From the NCBI GenBank assembly GCA_036517115.1, contig DATDYB010000029.1:1-20680 (forward strand): a stretch of DNA of 20,680 bases, written 5' to 3'. The notes beneath the pieces are model-generated. The model ran no database searches. It saw only the letters and a list, made by a program, of their open reading frames with translations, and was not told where the DNA came from. Both the position numbers and the translations under genes were made by a program. The DNA comes from DATDYB01 sp036517115 (GTDB lineage Bacteria > Patescibacteriota > Minisyncoccia > Phycocordibacterales > PALSA-1337). Of the stretch, positions 5,706 through 13,235 are shown piece after piece (positions within the stretch are counted from its first letter, which is position 1; each line of letters starts with the position of its first letter).

Positions 5706-7019
5706 ATGACCGACAAACAAAGAAAGCTTTCAACAGAGGCCTATAAAGGTGTGCGGGATTTCTATCCTGAAGACATGTTTATTCAAAAGCACATTTTTGA
5801 TCTGTGGAAGAAACATGTCGAAGCTTTTGGATATGTCGAATATAACGCTTCAGTGCTAGAGCCCTCAGAGCTCTACAAAGCAAAAAGTGGCGATGAGATT
5901 GTGAATGAACAGACATATTCATTCAAAGATCGTGGGGATCGTGATGTAACGCTTCGGCCTGAGATGACGCCTACCCTTGCCCGCATGGTGGCTGGCCGCA
6001 AACGTGAACTAGGCTTTCCTTTACGTTGGTATTCAATTCCTAATCTCTTTAGATATGAGCAGCCTCAGCGTGGTCGTCTTCGTGAACACTGGCAGCTTAA
6101 TGTAGATATTATCGGCGTTGAAAGCATTCAGGCTGAAATTGAGATCATTCAAATTGCCTATAATCTGACGAAAGCGTTTGGTCTAAAAGACGCTGATTTT
6201 GAGATCCGTATCAATAATCGCATGATCGTCAATTACGTTTTGAAGGATGTCTTTGCGCTCTCGGACGAGCAATCTCATGTCCTGTCTAAACTTATTGATC
6301 GAAAAGAGAAAATGAGTGCAGAGGAATTTAAGGATAAAGTCGCAACAATTTTTGAAGCTACGCCCGACAAAGCCCAAAAGTTTCTAACCCTCATCAACTC
6401 ACAGAATTTTGAAGAATACACCGGCCATCTGCCGCAGACGAAAGAAGAGCATGAGAGTCTATGTTTGATCAAGGAAGTAATAGTCGGACTTGAGGCATTA
6501 GGCATCAGGAATGTACGTTTTGATCAGACATTAATGCGAGGCTTCGACTACTACACAGGGACTGTCTTCGAGGTGTTCGATAATAATCCTAAAAACAGAA
6601 GAGCTATTCTGGGCGGTGGGCGGTACGACGAAATTCTCGGGATATTTGGTGAAGAAAAGGTTCCTTTTATTGGGTTTGGCGCAGGCGATGTTGTGGTACG
6701 AGATCTAATGGAAACCTATGGTACGTTACCTACATTCAAACCAGCTGCAAGGCTTGCCATCTGCCCCACCGATCTCCCCTTCATTCCCTACGCGAATGAA
6801 ATTGCGCAGAAAATCCGACAAGCAGGAATATCGGTCGCGGTTGATTACACTCAGAAAAAAATTGGCGATAAGGTCAAAAATGCGGACAAAAATGGAATCC
6901 CTTATGTCATCTGTGTTGGAGAAGAAGAACAGAAAAGCGGAAAATTCAAAATTAAAAATCTTAAAACCAGAGAAGAAGTTTCATTGAATGAGGAGAATAT
7001 TATTAAATCATTGCGGTAA
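5706..7019 (+). CDS. hisS: Histidyl-tRNA synthetase
   Basis: 437 aa, normal for class II HisRS, which charges tRNA-His with histidine using ATP. Motif 2 appears as FRYEQPQRGRLREHWQ (115-130), and RPEMTPTLARMV just before it forms part of the histidine/ATP pocket. The HisRS-specific MRGFDYYTGTVFEV block (about 278-291) and AILGGGRYDEI follow. The C-terminal anticodon-binding domain (about 340-437) has the usual alternating alpha/beta pattern, including QAGISVAVDY and GIPYVICVGEEE. The N-terminal KGVRDFYPEDM is the family's KG-RD-P entry. The ATG at 5706 is fixed by an extended -10 ending 7 bases earlier; no Shine-Dalgarno. The exonuclease gene follows after a 102-base repeat-like gap. Confidence 0.97.
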   Translation: MTDKQRKLSTEAYKGVRDFYPEDMFIQKHIFDLWKKHVEAFGYVEYNASVLEPSELYKAKSGDEIVNEQTYSFKDRGDRDVTLRPEMTPTLARMVAGRKRELGFPLRWYSIPNLFRYEQPQRGRLREHWQLNVDIIGVESIQAEIEIIQIAYNLTKAFGLKDADFEIRINNRMIVNYVLKDVFALSDEQSHVLSKLIDRKEKMSAEEFKDKVATIFEATPDKAQKFLTLINSQNFEEYTGHLPQTKEEHESLCLIKEVIVGLEALGIRNVRFDQTLMRGFDYYTGTVFEVFDNNPKNRRAILGGGRYDEILGIFGEEKVPFIGFGAGDVVVRDLMETYGTLPTFKPAARLAICPTDLPFIPYANEIAQKIRQAGISVAVDYTQKKIGDKVKNADKNGIPYVICVGEEEQKSGKFKIKNLKTREEVSLNEENIIKSLR

Positions 7020-7025
7020 AATACC

Positions 7026-7120
7026 AATATACTAATGAGTGCAAATATACGAATGGCTACAAATATGGGAATCATGAGCATTCGTATTCATTAGTATATT
7101 TGTAATAATTCGTATATTAG
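7026..7120. repeat. AT-rich interrupted inverted repeat between hisS and the exonuclease gene
   Basis: AATATACTAATGA (7026-7038) is the exact reverse complement of TCATTAGTATATT (7088-7100). Inside, ATACGAATG (7047-7055) matches CATTCGTAT (7079-7087). A further related unit, TTCGTATATTAGTAT, lies at 7109-7123, so the block is a patchwork of units on the theme ATA-CGAATA / ATA-CTAATA. It is not a terminator by form. Confidence 0.75.
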
Positions 7121-7121
7121 T

Positions 7122-7697
7122 ATGCATAAGCTAGTTTTTGACATTGAGACTCAAAATACCTTTCAGGAGGCAGGTAGCGCTGACCCTGCGGCTTTATCTA
7201 TATCTCTTGTCGGTATTTATGATTATGAAACCGATACGTACAGCAGCTACCTTGAGAACGAGCTCGGCAAATTGTGGCCCATCATAGAAAAAGCGGACAT
7301 GCTCATAGGTTACAACTCTGATCATTTTGATATTCCTCTTCTTAATAAATACTATCCTGGAGATCTGACAAAAATAAAAAGCCTCGACATCATGAAGGAG
7401 ATCAAGGAGTCCTGTGGTCGCCGTATACGTCTCGATAGTATTGCAATGGGAACGTTTGGTAAGGGAAAAATTGGTCACGGCCTCGAGGCGATCACCTGGT
7501 GGCGAAATGGCGAGATCGAAAAAATACGCAAATACTGTCTTGAGGATGTAAAGATTACCAAGGAGCTCTATGAATTTGCTTCAAAAAACAAAAAACTTAT
7601 TTGCAAAGAAGGCACACAAAGCTTTGAAATTAAACTCGATCCTTCAGACTGGGAACAGAAAGTCGAAAGCGCAATGACGTTTTCCCTGCCTTTTTAA
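7122..7697 (+). CDS. Predicted DEDDy 3'-5' exonuclease (RNase H-like fold)
   Basis: 191 aa. Members of this superfamily remove nucleotides from 3' ends of DNA or RNA using two metal ions. The three exonuclease motifs are present. Exo I is FDIET with D7 and E9. Exo II is YNSDHFDIP with N65 and D70. Exo III is YCLEDV with Y138 and D142, the tyrosine marking the DEDDy subclass. No polymerase or helicase domain is attached, and the length fits the stand-alone YprB-like/PolB-exonuclease-like group. The ATG at 7122 sits on the edge of a repeat block, and the N-terminus MHKLVFDIET is in register with the fold. It converges on uppP with only 6 bases between stop codons and no visible terminator. Substrate not determinable. 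Confidence 0.88.
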   Translation: MHKLVFDIETQNTFQEAGSADPAALSISLVGIYDYETDTYSSYLENELGKLWPIIEKADMLIGYNSDHFDIPLLNKYYPGDLTKIKSLDIMKEIKESCGRRIRLDSIAMGTFGKGKIGHGLEAITWWRNGEIEKIRKYCLEDVKITKELYEFASKNKKLICKEGTQSFEIKLDPSDWEQKVESAMTFSLPF

Positions 7698-7703
7698 TTG
7701 TTC

Positions 7704-8492
7704 TTACAGGAGGATGAAAATAATGACAGCGGCGAGGATAAGGCGGTAGATGATGAAAATATTGAATGAGTGGTTTTTAACGTATTTGAGGAGGAAATCA
7801 ATAGCTATTAAGCCGACTATAAAGGCGATGATGGCGCTTATGGCCACGAGATAGCCACTGCCGGGCACAGAGCCGATTTCTGTAAGCTTCTTCAATCCCG
7901 AGCCAAGTAAAATCGGAATTGAGAGCAGGAAGCTGAAGCGAGTCGCTTCAACTTTGGAAAGTCCAAGAAAAAGACCGCCAGAGATAGTTGCGCCCGAGCG
8001 GGAGAAGCCAGGCACTAGTGCGAGTACCTGAAACAATCCGATTCCCAACCCTTTTCTCCCATGTATCCCTTTATCCCCTTTTCCAACCCTTTCTGCAATA
8101 AAGAGCACTATGCTACCAATAATAAGTGTAAGCGCGACAAGCATCGGATTTCTAAATGTTGTTTCCATTAAGTCCTCCAGAAGCATTCCAGCAAGGACGG
8201 CAGGGATTGTGCCGAGCATCAATGCAACAAGAAGCTTCTTTTCGTTTTCGTCGAGAGGCTTTCTACTTACCCATTGGAAGAAAGTCGCCACCACTCTCGT
8301 TATATCTTTTCTGAAATATAGAAGCACGGCACATGCAGTGGCGAGTTGAAGCACTGCATCAACCGTGAGCGCTCCAACCTGGCTTATACCAAGCCACTCT
8401 CGCATGAGTACTAAGTGGCCTGAGGAAGATATGGGGAGAAACTCGGTGATTCCTTGAACCAGTCCGAGTACAACGGCGTCAAGCAAACTCAT
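7704..8492 (-). CDS. uppP: Undecaprenyl-diphosphatase UppP/BacA
   Basis: 262 aa, typical. This membrane enzyme dephosphorylates undecaprenyl diphosphate, recycling the lipid carrier used for peptidoglycan precursors, and gives bacitracin tolerance in known members. The motif GLVQGITEFLPISSSGH (10-26) carries the catalytic-site glutamate and serines, and PGFSRSGAT (161-169) is the second family signature. Seven or eight hydrophobic helices fill the rest. The ATG at 8492 overlaps the stop of the upstream DsbA-like gene by four bases (ATGA), so translation is probably coupled. It is the last gene of the wall cluster; the lipid carrier it renews is the one MurG and FtsW use. Confidence 0.96.
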   Translation of the reverse strand: MSLLDAVVLGLVQGITEFLPISSSGHLVLMREWLGISQVGALTVDAVLQLATACAVLLYFRKDITRVVATFFQWVSRKPLDENEKKLLVALMLGTIPAVLAGMLLEDLMETTFRNPMLVALTLIIGSIVLFIAERVGKGDKGIHGRKGLGIGLFQVLALVPGFSRSGATISGGLFLGLSKVEATRFSFLLSIPILLGSGLKKLTEIGSVPGSGYLVAISAIIAFIVGLIAIDFLLKYVKNHSFNIFIIYRLILAAVIIFILL

Positions 8493-9208
8493 GGCTGTTT
8501 GAGCATGGTGTCGATAATTTGTTTAACCGTGGCGTATGACTGAGCTCCTTCGATGAGCACATGGGAGCCATCTTTTCCAACGACATAGTTCCACGGTGTA
8601 GCACGAACTCCGGCCTGGACTGCTGTGGTGTATTCTTCCTGTTCAATAAAATTTTTATATTTTCGACTGTTAAGGCAGGCGGTAAAGGACTTCTCGTCGA
8701 CACCAGTATCTTTAGCCACTCCGGTTAAGTTGTCGAGGCTTTGTGGGGTATCTTGAAAAATTCGGTCAATATATTTCCAGAATGTCGCATTTCCCGCAAG
8801 CTCCGCCACGCACTCACTTGCTTCAGCGCTAATACCAGCCTTCGCATGGAAAATATTTCCATTCGGGTCCTTTCTCTCTGACCAGAAATGTCGGTAAACC
8901 CAGGCTACTTGTCCCTTACTACCGTATTCCTTCATAACCTGTTGCATGGTGGTGTGAAATAGCTGGCAATAGGGGCACTGTAGGTCACTATATTCAATGA
9001 TTTTAACCGGTGCGTCTGGGTTACCTAGTATATGGTCTCGTGGAGATACCGCAGGAACTTTTGCTTCTGCAGCCGCGACCACTGCGATATTGGCATTAGC
9101 CGCTGGCTCTACAAATGCACCTTTTTTATACAGGATCGCTCCTCCGACCACTAGTCCGGCAATGACAATGGCGGCGGGCACGGTGAGAATGTTTTGCTTT
9201 TCTTGCAT
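8489..9208 (-). CDS. Membrane-anchored DsbA-like thiol-disulfide oxidoreductase
   Basis: 239 aa. One N-terminal helix (about 9-27) anchors it; a short Ala-rich linker leads to a thioredoxin-fold domain outside the membrane, as in the DsbA/BdbD-like thioredoxin_4 group. The redox motif is C78-P-Y-C81 in DLQCPYCQLF, and the cis-proline is in RATPWNYV. Two further cysteines (in ASECVAEL and TACLNSR) sit in the helical insert. It likely forms or rearranges disulfides in exported proteins; no DsbB/VKOR partner is in the window. The ATG at 9208 lies 7 bases after an extended -10 (TGA-TATAAT), so it can be transcribed apart from murG, whose stop is 21 bases upstream. It shares ATGA with uppP downstream. 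Confidence 0.93.
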   Translation of the reverse strand: MQEKQNILTVPAAIVIAGLVVGGAILYKKGAFVEPAANANIAVVAAAEAKVPAVSPRDHILGNPDAPVKIIEYSDLQCPYCQLFHTTMQQVMKEYGSKGQVAWVYRHFWSERKDPNGNIFHAKAGISAEASECVAELAGNATFWKYIDRIFQDTPQSLDNLTGVAKDTGVDEKSFTACLNSRKYKNFIEQEEYTTAVQAGVRATPWNYVVGKDGSHVLIEGAQSYATVKQIIDTMLKQP

Positions 9209-9215
9209 AATGAGG

Positions 9216-9224
9216 ATTATATCA
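9216..9224 (-). promoter_or_regulatory. Internal extended -10 promoter before the DsbA-like gene
   Basis: Minus-strand TGA (9224-9222) directly followed by perfect TATAAT (9221-9216), ending 7 bases before the ATG at 9208. No -35 is apparent. It lies inside the 21-base gap after murG. Confidence 0.68.
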
Positions 9225-9229
9225 CAAGG

Positions 9230-10354
9230 CTATTCGTGCTTGAGAGCAATGTCGATAATCTGTCGCGCGATTTTGTGAGCAGCGTCGAGCTTCGCCACTT
9301 TTTTAGTGTTAAGGGTCATAGCAGCTCGTTCTTTCTCGCTATCGAGAAGTCTTTTGACCTCCGAAGCAAAGATGTGGGACGAAAGATTAGCTTCCTCCAT
9401 AACGATACACGAGCCGCTTCGTGCATAATTAAAGGCATTCTTCACCTGGTCGTGGCTTATACGTTCTGGGATGGGAATAATAATCGAGGGCACACCCCAG
9501 GCGGCGATTTCAAAGATGGTAGAGCCAGCTCGGGAGACAACCAAATCTGCGGCACCCGCAGCCATACGCATTGCGAGGTCGTTGAGGTAATCGAAGGGAT
9601 GATAACGGTCCTTCAACGGATTGTTGGTAAGAATAACTTCAGCAGTATTTTTTGTTTCGGTCAGGTTCGCTTTCCCTGTTTGATGTATGATCTGGCACAC
9701 TGATACCAGCTGCGGTAGGGCATCGATCACGGTGTCATTGATCTTTTGCGACCCCTGCGAGCCGCCCAACACTACTACGGTGGGGATAGCGGGATCCAAG
9801 CCTAGAAATTCGTGAGCACCCTTTTTGAGCGGCATAGCAATCTCCTTTCGTATAGGATTACCGGTGTACGCTACTTTTTCTGAAGGAAAAAAAGTTCCCG
9901 CTTCTTCATACGATACGGCGATTCTGACAGCAAATTTACCTGCCCACTTGTTAACTCGCCCGGGAGCACTGTCAGACTCATGAATAATGATAGGGATCCT
10001 GAATAGTCGGCCTGCAAGCACTGACGGAAAGCTAGCGTAGCCTCCTTTGCTGAAAATAACATCAGGGTATATTTTAAAGACCTCGATAACTGCCTTCACG
10101 ATTCCCCAGGCAGTCTTAAAGGCATCAATAATATTGAGGGGTGAAAAATATCTTCTCACTTTTCCAGCCGAGACGCTTTTATAGACGATGCCTTGCTCGA
10201 ACAGCGCTCGTTCGTTATAGGGAGTTGGCGCCAAATAATAAAGCTCGGGAGGAAGGAGTCGGTCCTCTTTTACAATGGCATGAATTTCTTCTGCCACAGC
10301 GATCAAAGGATAAAAATGCCCTCCGGTGGCCCCGCCTGTTAAAAGTATTTTCAT
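9230..10354 (-). CDS. murG: UDP-GlcNAc:lipid I N-acetylglucosaminyltransferase MurG
   Basis: 374 aa, normal length. MurG adds GlcNAc to lipid I, making lipid II on the inner face of the membrane. It has a two-domain GT-B fold. GGATGGHFYP (7-16) is the N-terminal glycine loop, HESDSAPGRVNKW the acceptor-side block, GGSQGSQKIN the start of the C-terminal domain, and VSRAGSTIFEIAAWGVPSI the UDP-GlcNAc-binding signature. The start ATG 10354 overlaps the ftsW stop by four bases (ATGA), so the two are translationally coupled, which fits supply of lipid II to the FtsW/RodA polymerase. Confidence 0.97.
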   Translation of the reverse strand: MKILLTGGATGGHFYPLIAVAEEIHAIVKEDRLLPPELYYLAPTPYNERALFEQGIVYKSVSAGKVRRYFSPLNIIDAFKTAWGIVKAVIEVFKIYPDVIFSKGGYASFPSVLAGRLFRIPIIIHESDSAPGRVNKWAGKFAVRIAVSYEEAGTFFPSEKVAYTGNPIRKEIAMPLKKGAHEFLGLDPAIPTVVVLGGSQGSQKINDTVIDALPQLVSVCQIIHQTGKANLTETKNTAEVILTNNPLKDRYHPFDYLNDLAMRMAAGAADLVVSRAGSTIFEIAAWGVPSIIIPIPERISHDQVKNAFNYARSGSCIVMEEANLSSHIFASEVKRLLDSEKERAAMTLNTKKVAKLDAAHKIARQIIDIALKHE

Positions 10355-11448
10355 AGAGTTTTCTGGTATCTTGATATATTCAAAACAATTCCCATTTCAG
10401 CAAGCACCATCACAAGCGCGGTTCCGCCATGACTTACAAAAAGAAGTGGCATGCCCGACAATGGAATGATACCAAGCATGGACGCAATGTTCATAAATGA
10501 TTCGACGATAATAAGTATAGCAATTCCCACAATGAAGAGTCCACCGAACGCATCTTGGATACGCCCGGCGATTTTAAGTGACCGAAAAGCCAGTATAAGA
10601 AACAAAAGAATGAGTATAACGCTTCCAATGAAACCGAATTCTTCAGCACTGACAGCGAAAATAGAATCTCCGATTGGTTCGGGCAAGAAGTTAAATTTCT
10701 GAACACTCTGACCGAAACCCCGGCCAGTAAGTCCTCCTGAACCGATGGCGATGAGTGATTGTTGAATCTGATAGCCTGAACCTTGTGGGTCGTCGGCTGG
10801 ATTTAAGAATGTCTTTACTCGTTCCATAACGTACGGCCGCAAGAAGGCAATACCCACAAGACCTATAAGTGCAAGCATGCACACAAGCACGAGATGCTTC
10901 CAGGGTACACCGCTCACCAGAAGTTGAGCTATTCCTGCACAGAATATGACCACCATCGTGTCGGTATCTGACTGTGCTAGCAGTACTGCTCCAACTACTC
11001 CGATGATGATAAGGAATGGTAGCAACCCTTGCTTCATGGTAGTAACCTTTTCGCGAACATGAGAAATCCAGGCTGCAAAATATATAATAAAAGCTATTTT
11101 AAGAAATTCGGAAGGCTGAAAAGAGAAAGAGCCAAAGTTAATCCATCGTGAGGCGCCATTATGGGAAAACCCTACTCCAGGGATAAAGACCAGTAAGTTT
11201 AGAAGTAGAGCCCCGATAAAAAAGTAAAATGCGTATTGTTTCCAGAATTTATAGTTAATTTTCGAGGTGACAAAAAGTGCGACTAATCCCAAACCCAGGC
11301 CCAGTGCCTGGTTCCAGGCTATGGCTCCAAAGCGAGCTCCGTCTCTAGCTAAAAGACCGAGTGAAGCGGAAGTAAACACGAAAAATCCCCCCAGAGTGAG
11401 GATAAGAACTGAAAAAAGGAATGGTTTGTCTATGGTGAGTTTTTTCAT
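10351..11448 (-). CDS. ftsW: SEDS-family FtsW/RodA protein (peptidoglycan polymerase)
   Basis: 365 aa from the ATG at 11448 (370 aa from 11463). SEDS proteins polymerise lipid II with a partner class B PBP. About ten membrane helices are visible. The family motifs are SFSFQPSEFLK in the extracellular/periplasmic loop region, DGASRWINFG-type NGASRWINFG just before it, GSGGLTGRGFGQS, and a C-terminal LGIIPLSGMPLLFVSHGGT block (usually written as PxTGxPLPFxSxGGS). FtsW rather than RodA is suggested by the neighbouring murG, but sequence alone does not settle it. Neither start has a Shine-Dalgarno, and a 16-bp palindrome covers the upstream start. I prefer 11448 because MKKLTIDK leads straight into the first helix. 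Confidence 0.93.
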   Translation of the reverse strand: MKKLTIDKPFLFSVLILTLGGFFVFTSASLGLLARDGARFGAIAWNQALGLGLGLVALFVTSKINYKFWKQYAFYFFIGALLLNLLVFIPGVGFSHNGASRWINFGSFSFQPSEFLKIAFIIYFAAWISHVREKVTTMKQGLLPFLIIIGVVGAVLLAQSDTDTMVVIFCAGIAQLLVSGVPWKHLVLVCMLALIGLVGIAFLRPYVMERVKTFLNPADDPQGSGYQIQQSLIAIGSGGLTGRGFGQSVQKFNFLPEPIGDSIFAVSAEEFGFIGSVILILLFLILAFRSLKIAGRIQDAFGGLFIVGIAILIIVESFMNIASMLGIIPLSGMPLLFVSHGGTALVMVLAEMGIVLNISRYQKTL

Positions 11449-11449
11449 G

Positions 11450-11465
11450 CGATGTTGCAACATCG
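11450..11465. repeat. 16-bp perfect palindrome at the ftsW start
   Basis: CGATGTTGCAACATCG is fully self-complementary. It contains the upstream candidate ATG and ends just before the second ATG (11448), so as RNA it could hide or space the start site. Confidence 0.7.
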
Positions 11466-11503
11466 TGCCGCGTTAGTGTCCGTTGAAACGGGGGTGACGT
11501 ACA

Positions 11504-12484
11504 TTAGGGGGCGACTGTGTTGTCTTCAAAATACTGCACGGTCCGCTTTGCTAGAAGGGCAGCATCTTCGAATCTTCCTGTGGCGGTAGAACCAAGCACT
11601 ACGATAATGACCCGTCGTTCAAGCTCGGGCTCGAAGGCGACTACTACATTTCCTCCAGCAAGCAGACTAGTTCCTGTTTTTGAAGCGACAATGTGAGGAA
11701 TCATATCAATACCAGTGTTGGTGTTACGGCCCAAATGTTTAATGTTACTGTCTGAAACAAGCACTACTTCTTTTTGTTTTGTAGCTCCAAAAATGTCTGG
11801 GTACAAGCGGATAGCGTATTCAAAAAGATGCGCAACATCACGAGCGGAACCGTATCCCCCACCCAGATTTTCGCTCAGATCAAGGCCAGATTCATTAAGA
11901 AAATATGTTTGCGAAAGCCCGAGGCTCTGGGCGAACGTGTTCATGGCATCAACGAACCTTTTACGCGCGGTATGTTCTTGTGTTCCACTTTGGCTACCGA
12001 TGACCGAAGCGATAGCACGCATGCCGTCATTGGAGGATACTACCAGAGAAAATTTTAAAAGGTCGTTTAATTTCCATTTCTCCTCCGGTCGAAGACCGTA
12101 GTCACCATCCTCAGTAAGGGCCTGTTTAGTGACGATAATAGGTGGTTCCCCGGCAGAAGAAAGAGCTTTGGCAGTAATTGCAGACATAACTTTTGTGATG
12201 GAGGCTAGAGGTAACTGCTGCTCTTCATTTTTTGCAAACAATATTTCATGATCACGAGTATCTACTACTAGTACGCTTTTTGCTGTTACAGACAAATCCG
12301 CCCACGCTCGAGTGTTTTTGGGACGCACTATAGGTATTGCTGCAATTTCCGCAACATTGGCCTGTTGAGATTTTACAGGTAGTATATTCCAGACACAAAA
12401 ACTGACTAAAAGTAGTGCTCCTGCTGCCATGAGAGAAATACCCAGTCGTTCCAACACCTTATCAGTATGAAAATCGTTATTCAT
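11504..12484 (-). CDS. Serine-type D-Ala-D-Ala carboxypeptidase (peptidase S11, DacA-like)
   Basis: 326 aa. Penicillin-binding S11 enzymes trim the terminal D-Ala of peptidoglycan stem peptides, or cut crosslinks, outside the membrane. The active-site triad is complete: S95-I-T-K98, S150-S-N152 and K269-T-G-T272. One N-terminal hydrophobic helix (about 15-35) acts as an anchor; no C-terminal amphipathic anchor or PBP5-like beta domain is evident. The start is ATG 12484, which overlaps the scpB stop by eight bases (ATGAATAA). The open frame running 36 codons further upstream lies wholly inside scpB and gives a poor N-terminus. It is in the run scpB-dacA-ftsW-murG. Confidence 0.93.
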   Translation of the reverse strand: MNNDFHTDKVLERLGISLMAAGALLLVSFCVWNILPVKSQQANVAEIAAIPIVRPKNTRAWADLSVTAKSVLVVDTRDHEILFAKNEEQQLPLASITKVMSAITAKALSSAGEPPIIVTKQALTEDGDYGLRPEEKWKLNDLLKFSLVVSSNDGMRAIASVIGSQSGTQEHTARKRFVDAMNTFAQSLGLSQTYFLNESGLDLSENLGGGYGSARDVAHLFEYAIRLYPDIFGATKQKEVVLVSDSNIKHLGRNTNTGIDMIPHIVASKTGTSLLAGGNVVVAFEPELERRVIIVVLGSTATGRFEDAALLAKRTVQYFEDNTVAP

Positions 12485-13022
12485 GAGGAGTTGTGTCGTT
12501 AGCAGCAACCTGAGTTTCGATGTCTTCCCTAACCTTCTGATACTCTGGTAAATCCTCGGGGCGGTTGAGCCCCAAATACGAGAGTAATTCAAAAGAAGGT
12601 TTGTACAAAAAACTTCTATTATCTTTCGGATTGATGACTTTTTCTATTAACCCTCGAACCAGTAGGTTTCGGATAATGAATTGCGAATTAACGCCCCGTA
12701 TGTAATCGATGTCGCTTCGTGATGCTGGTCCTCGATACAAAATAATCGAAAGTGTCTCAAGCCCGGCTTTTCCAAGATCTCGGACTAATTCTTCTTTGGT
12801 GAGCGACTCGATAACAGTGCTCATCTCCGGTGAGGTGCCCATCATAATTTCATCCTCTTTGCGTACAAGCGTTACACCTCTATTTTTTAGGCTATCTTGA
12901 AGTGCCTCCGCAGCCGCAGCAATATCCTCGGGAGTTTTTTGCAGGATTTCTGCTAGTCGCCGTAGTGCGATCGGTTCGCCTTTCCAAAATAAAATTGCTT
13001 CTAGTTGTGCACTGAGATCCAT
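12477..13022 (-). CDS. scpB: Segregation and condensation protein B
   Basis: 181 aa. ScpB dimers of two winged-helix domains bind the kleisin ScpA and SMC to make the bacterial condensin. Matches are MDLSAQLEAILFWKGEPIALRRLAEIL (an ordinary ScpB opening), TKEELVRDLGKAGLETLSIILYRGPASRSDIDYIRGVNS in the second half, and RGLIEKV near the end; the first and second strings are described here for recognition by their key blocks LEAILFWKGEP, LETLSIILYRGP and DIDYIRGVNS. The start is ATG 13022. The ATG at 13028 lies one base past the TATAAT (13035-13030) and could not be on that transcript, whereas 13022 is 7 bases past it. It overlaps the next gene by 8 bases. Confidence 0.95.
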   Translation of the reverse strand: MDLSAQLEAILFWKGEPIALRRLAEILQKTPEDIAAAAEALQDSLKNRGVTLVRKEDEIMMGTSPEMSTVIESLTKEELVRDLGKAGLETLSIILYRGPASRSDIDYIRGVNSQFIIRNLLVRGLIEKVINPKDNRSFLYKPSFELLSYLGLNRPEDLPEYQKVREDIETQVAANDTTPHE

Positions 13023-13029
13023 GAACATT

Positions 13030-13058
13030 ATTATACCTTACTCCCGTCCTATTCTTAA
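13030..13058 (-). promoter_or_regulatory. scpB: scpB promoter, TATAAT 7 bases before the start
   Basis: Minus-strand perfect TATAAT (13035-13030). At 17 bases upstream the -35 is a weak TTAAGA (13058-13053). Ends 7 bases before ATG 13022, giving a leaderless message, and decides between the two in-frame ATGs. Confidence 0.68.
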
Positions 13059-13085
13059 CTGTTGATTTCGGAAGGTATTTCCTTA

Positions 13086-13220
13086 TGACATAATCGCTCC
13101 ACCACACCTAAAAAAGTTCGCGCTCCGGGCCGTTGGGGTAGGCAACGGCATCTGTAGACGAGCCGCTAGGCCAAGTCTTACCCACTTTTTTGGGAGGGGT
13201 TTGCGTTTCTTTGTTTTTTT
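13086..13220 (+). other. Structured intergenic element between scpA and scpB (possible small RNA)
   Basis: AAAAAAGT (13110-13117) pairs exactly with ACTTTTTT (13184-13191) and encloses a GC-rich core. In the core, GCCGTTG (13129-13135) pairs with CAACGGC (13143-13149) around a 7-base loop, and GCC-GCTA-GGC (13162-13171) could form a small hairpin. On the plus strand an extended -10, TGA-CATAAT (13086-13094), lies just upstream and a T-rich run (13201-13220) just downstream, which would give an RNA of about 120 nt. The pairing is equally possible in the scpA-scpB message on the minus strand. No known RNA family recognised; strand uncertain. Confidence 0.38.
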
Positions 13221-13235
13221 CTACACGCAAAATTG

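Noticed and set aside
7698..7703. Terminator between the exonuclease gene and uppP
   Set aside because: Only six bases separate the converging stop codons and no stem can be formed there; the T-run at 7691-7695 has no hairpin before it.
9194..9703. 169-codon plus-strand frame over murG
   Set aside because: murG on the minus strand has all family motifs; this frame has none.
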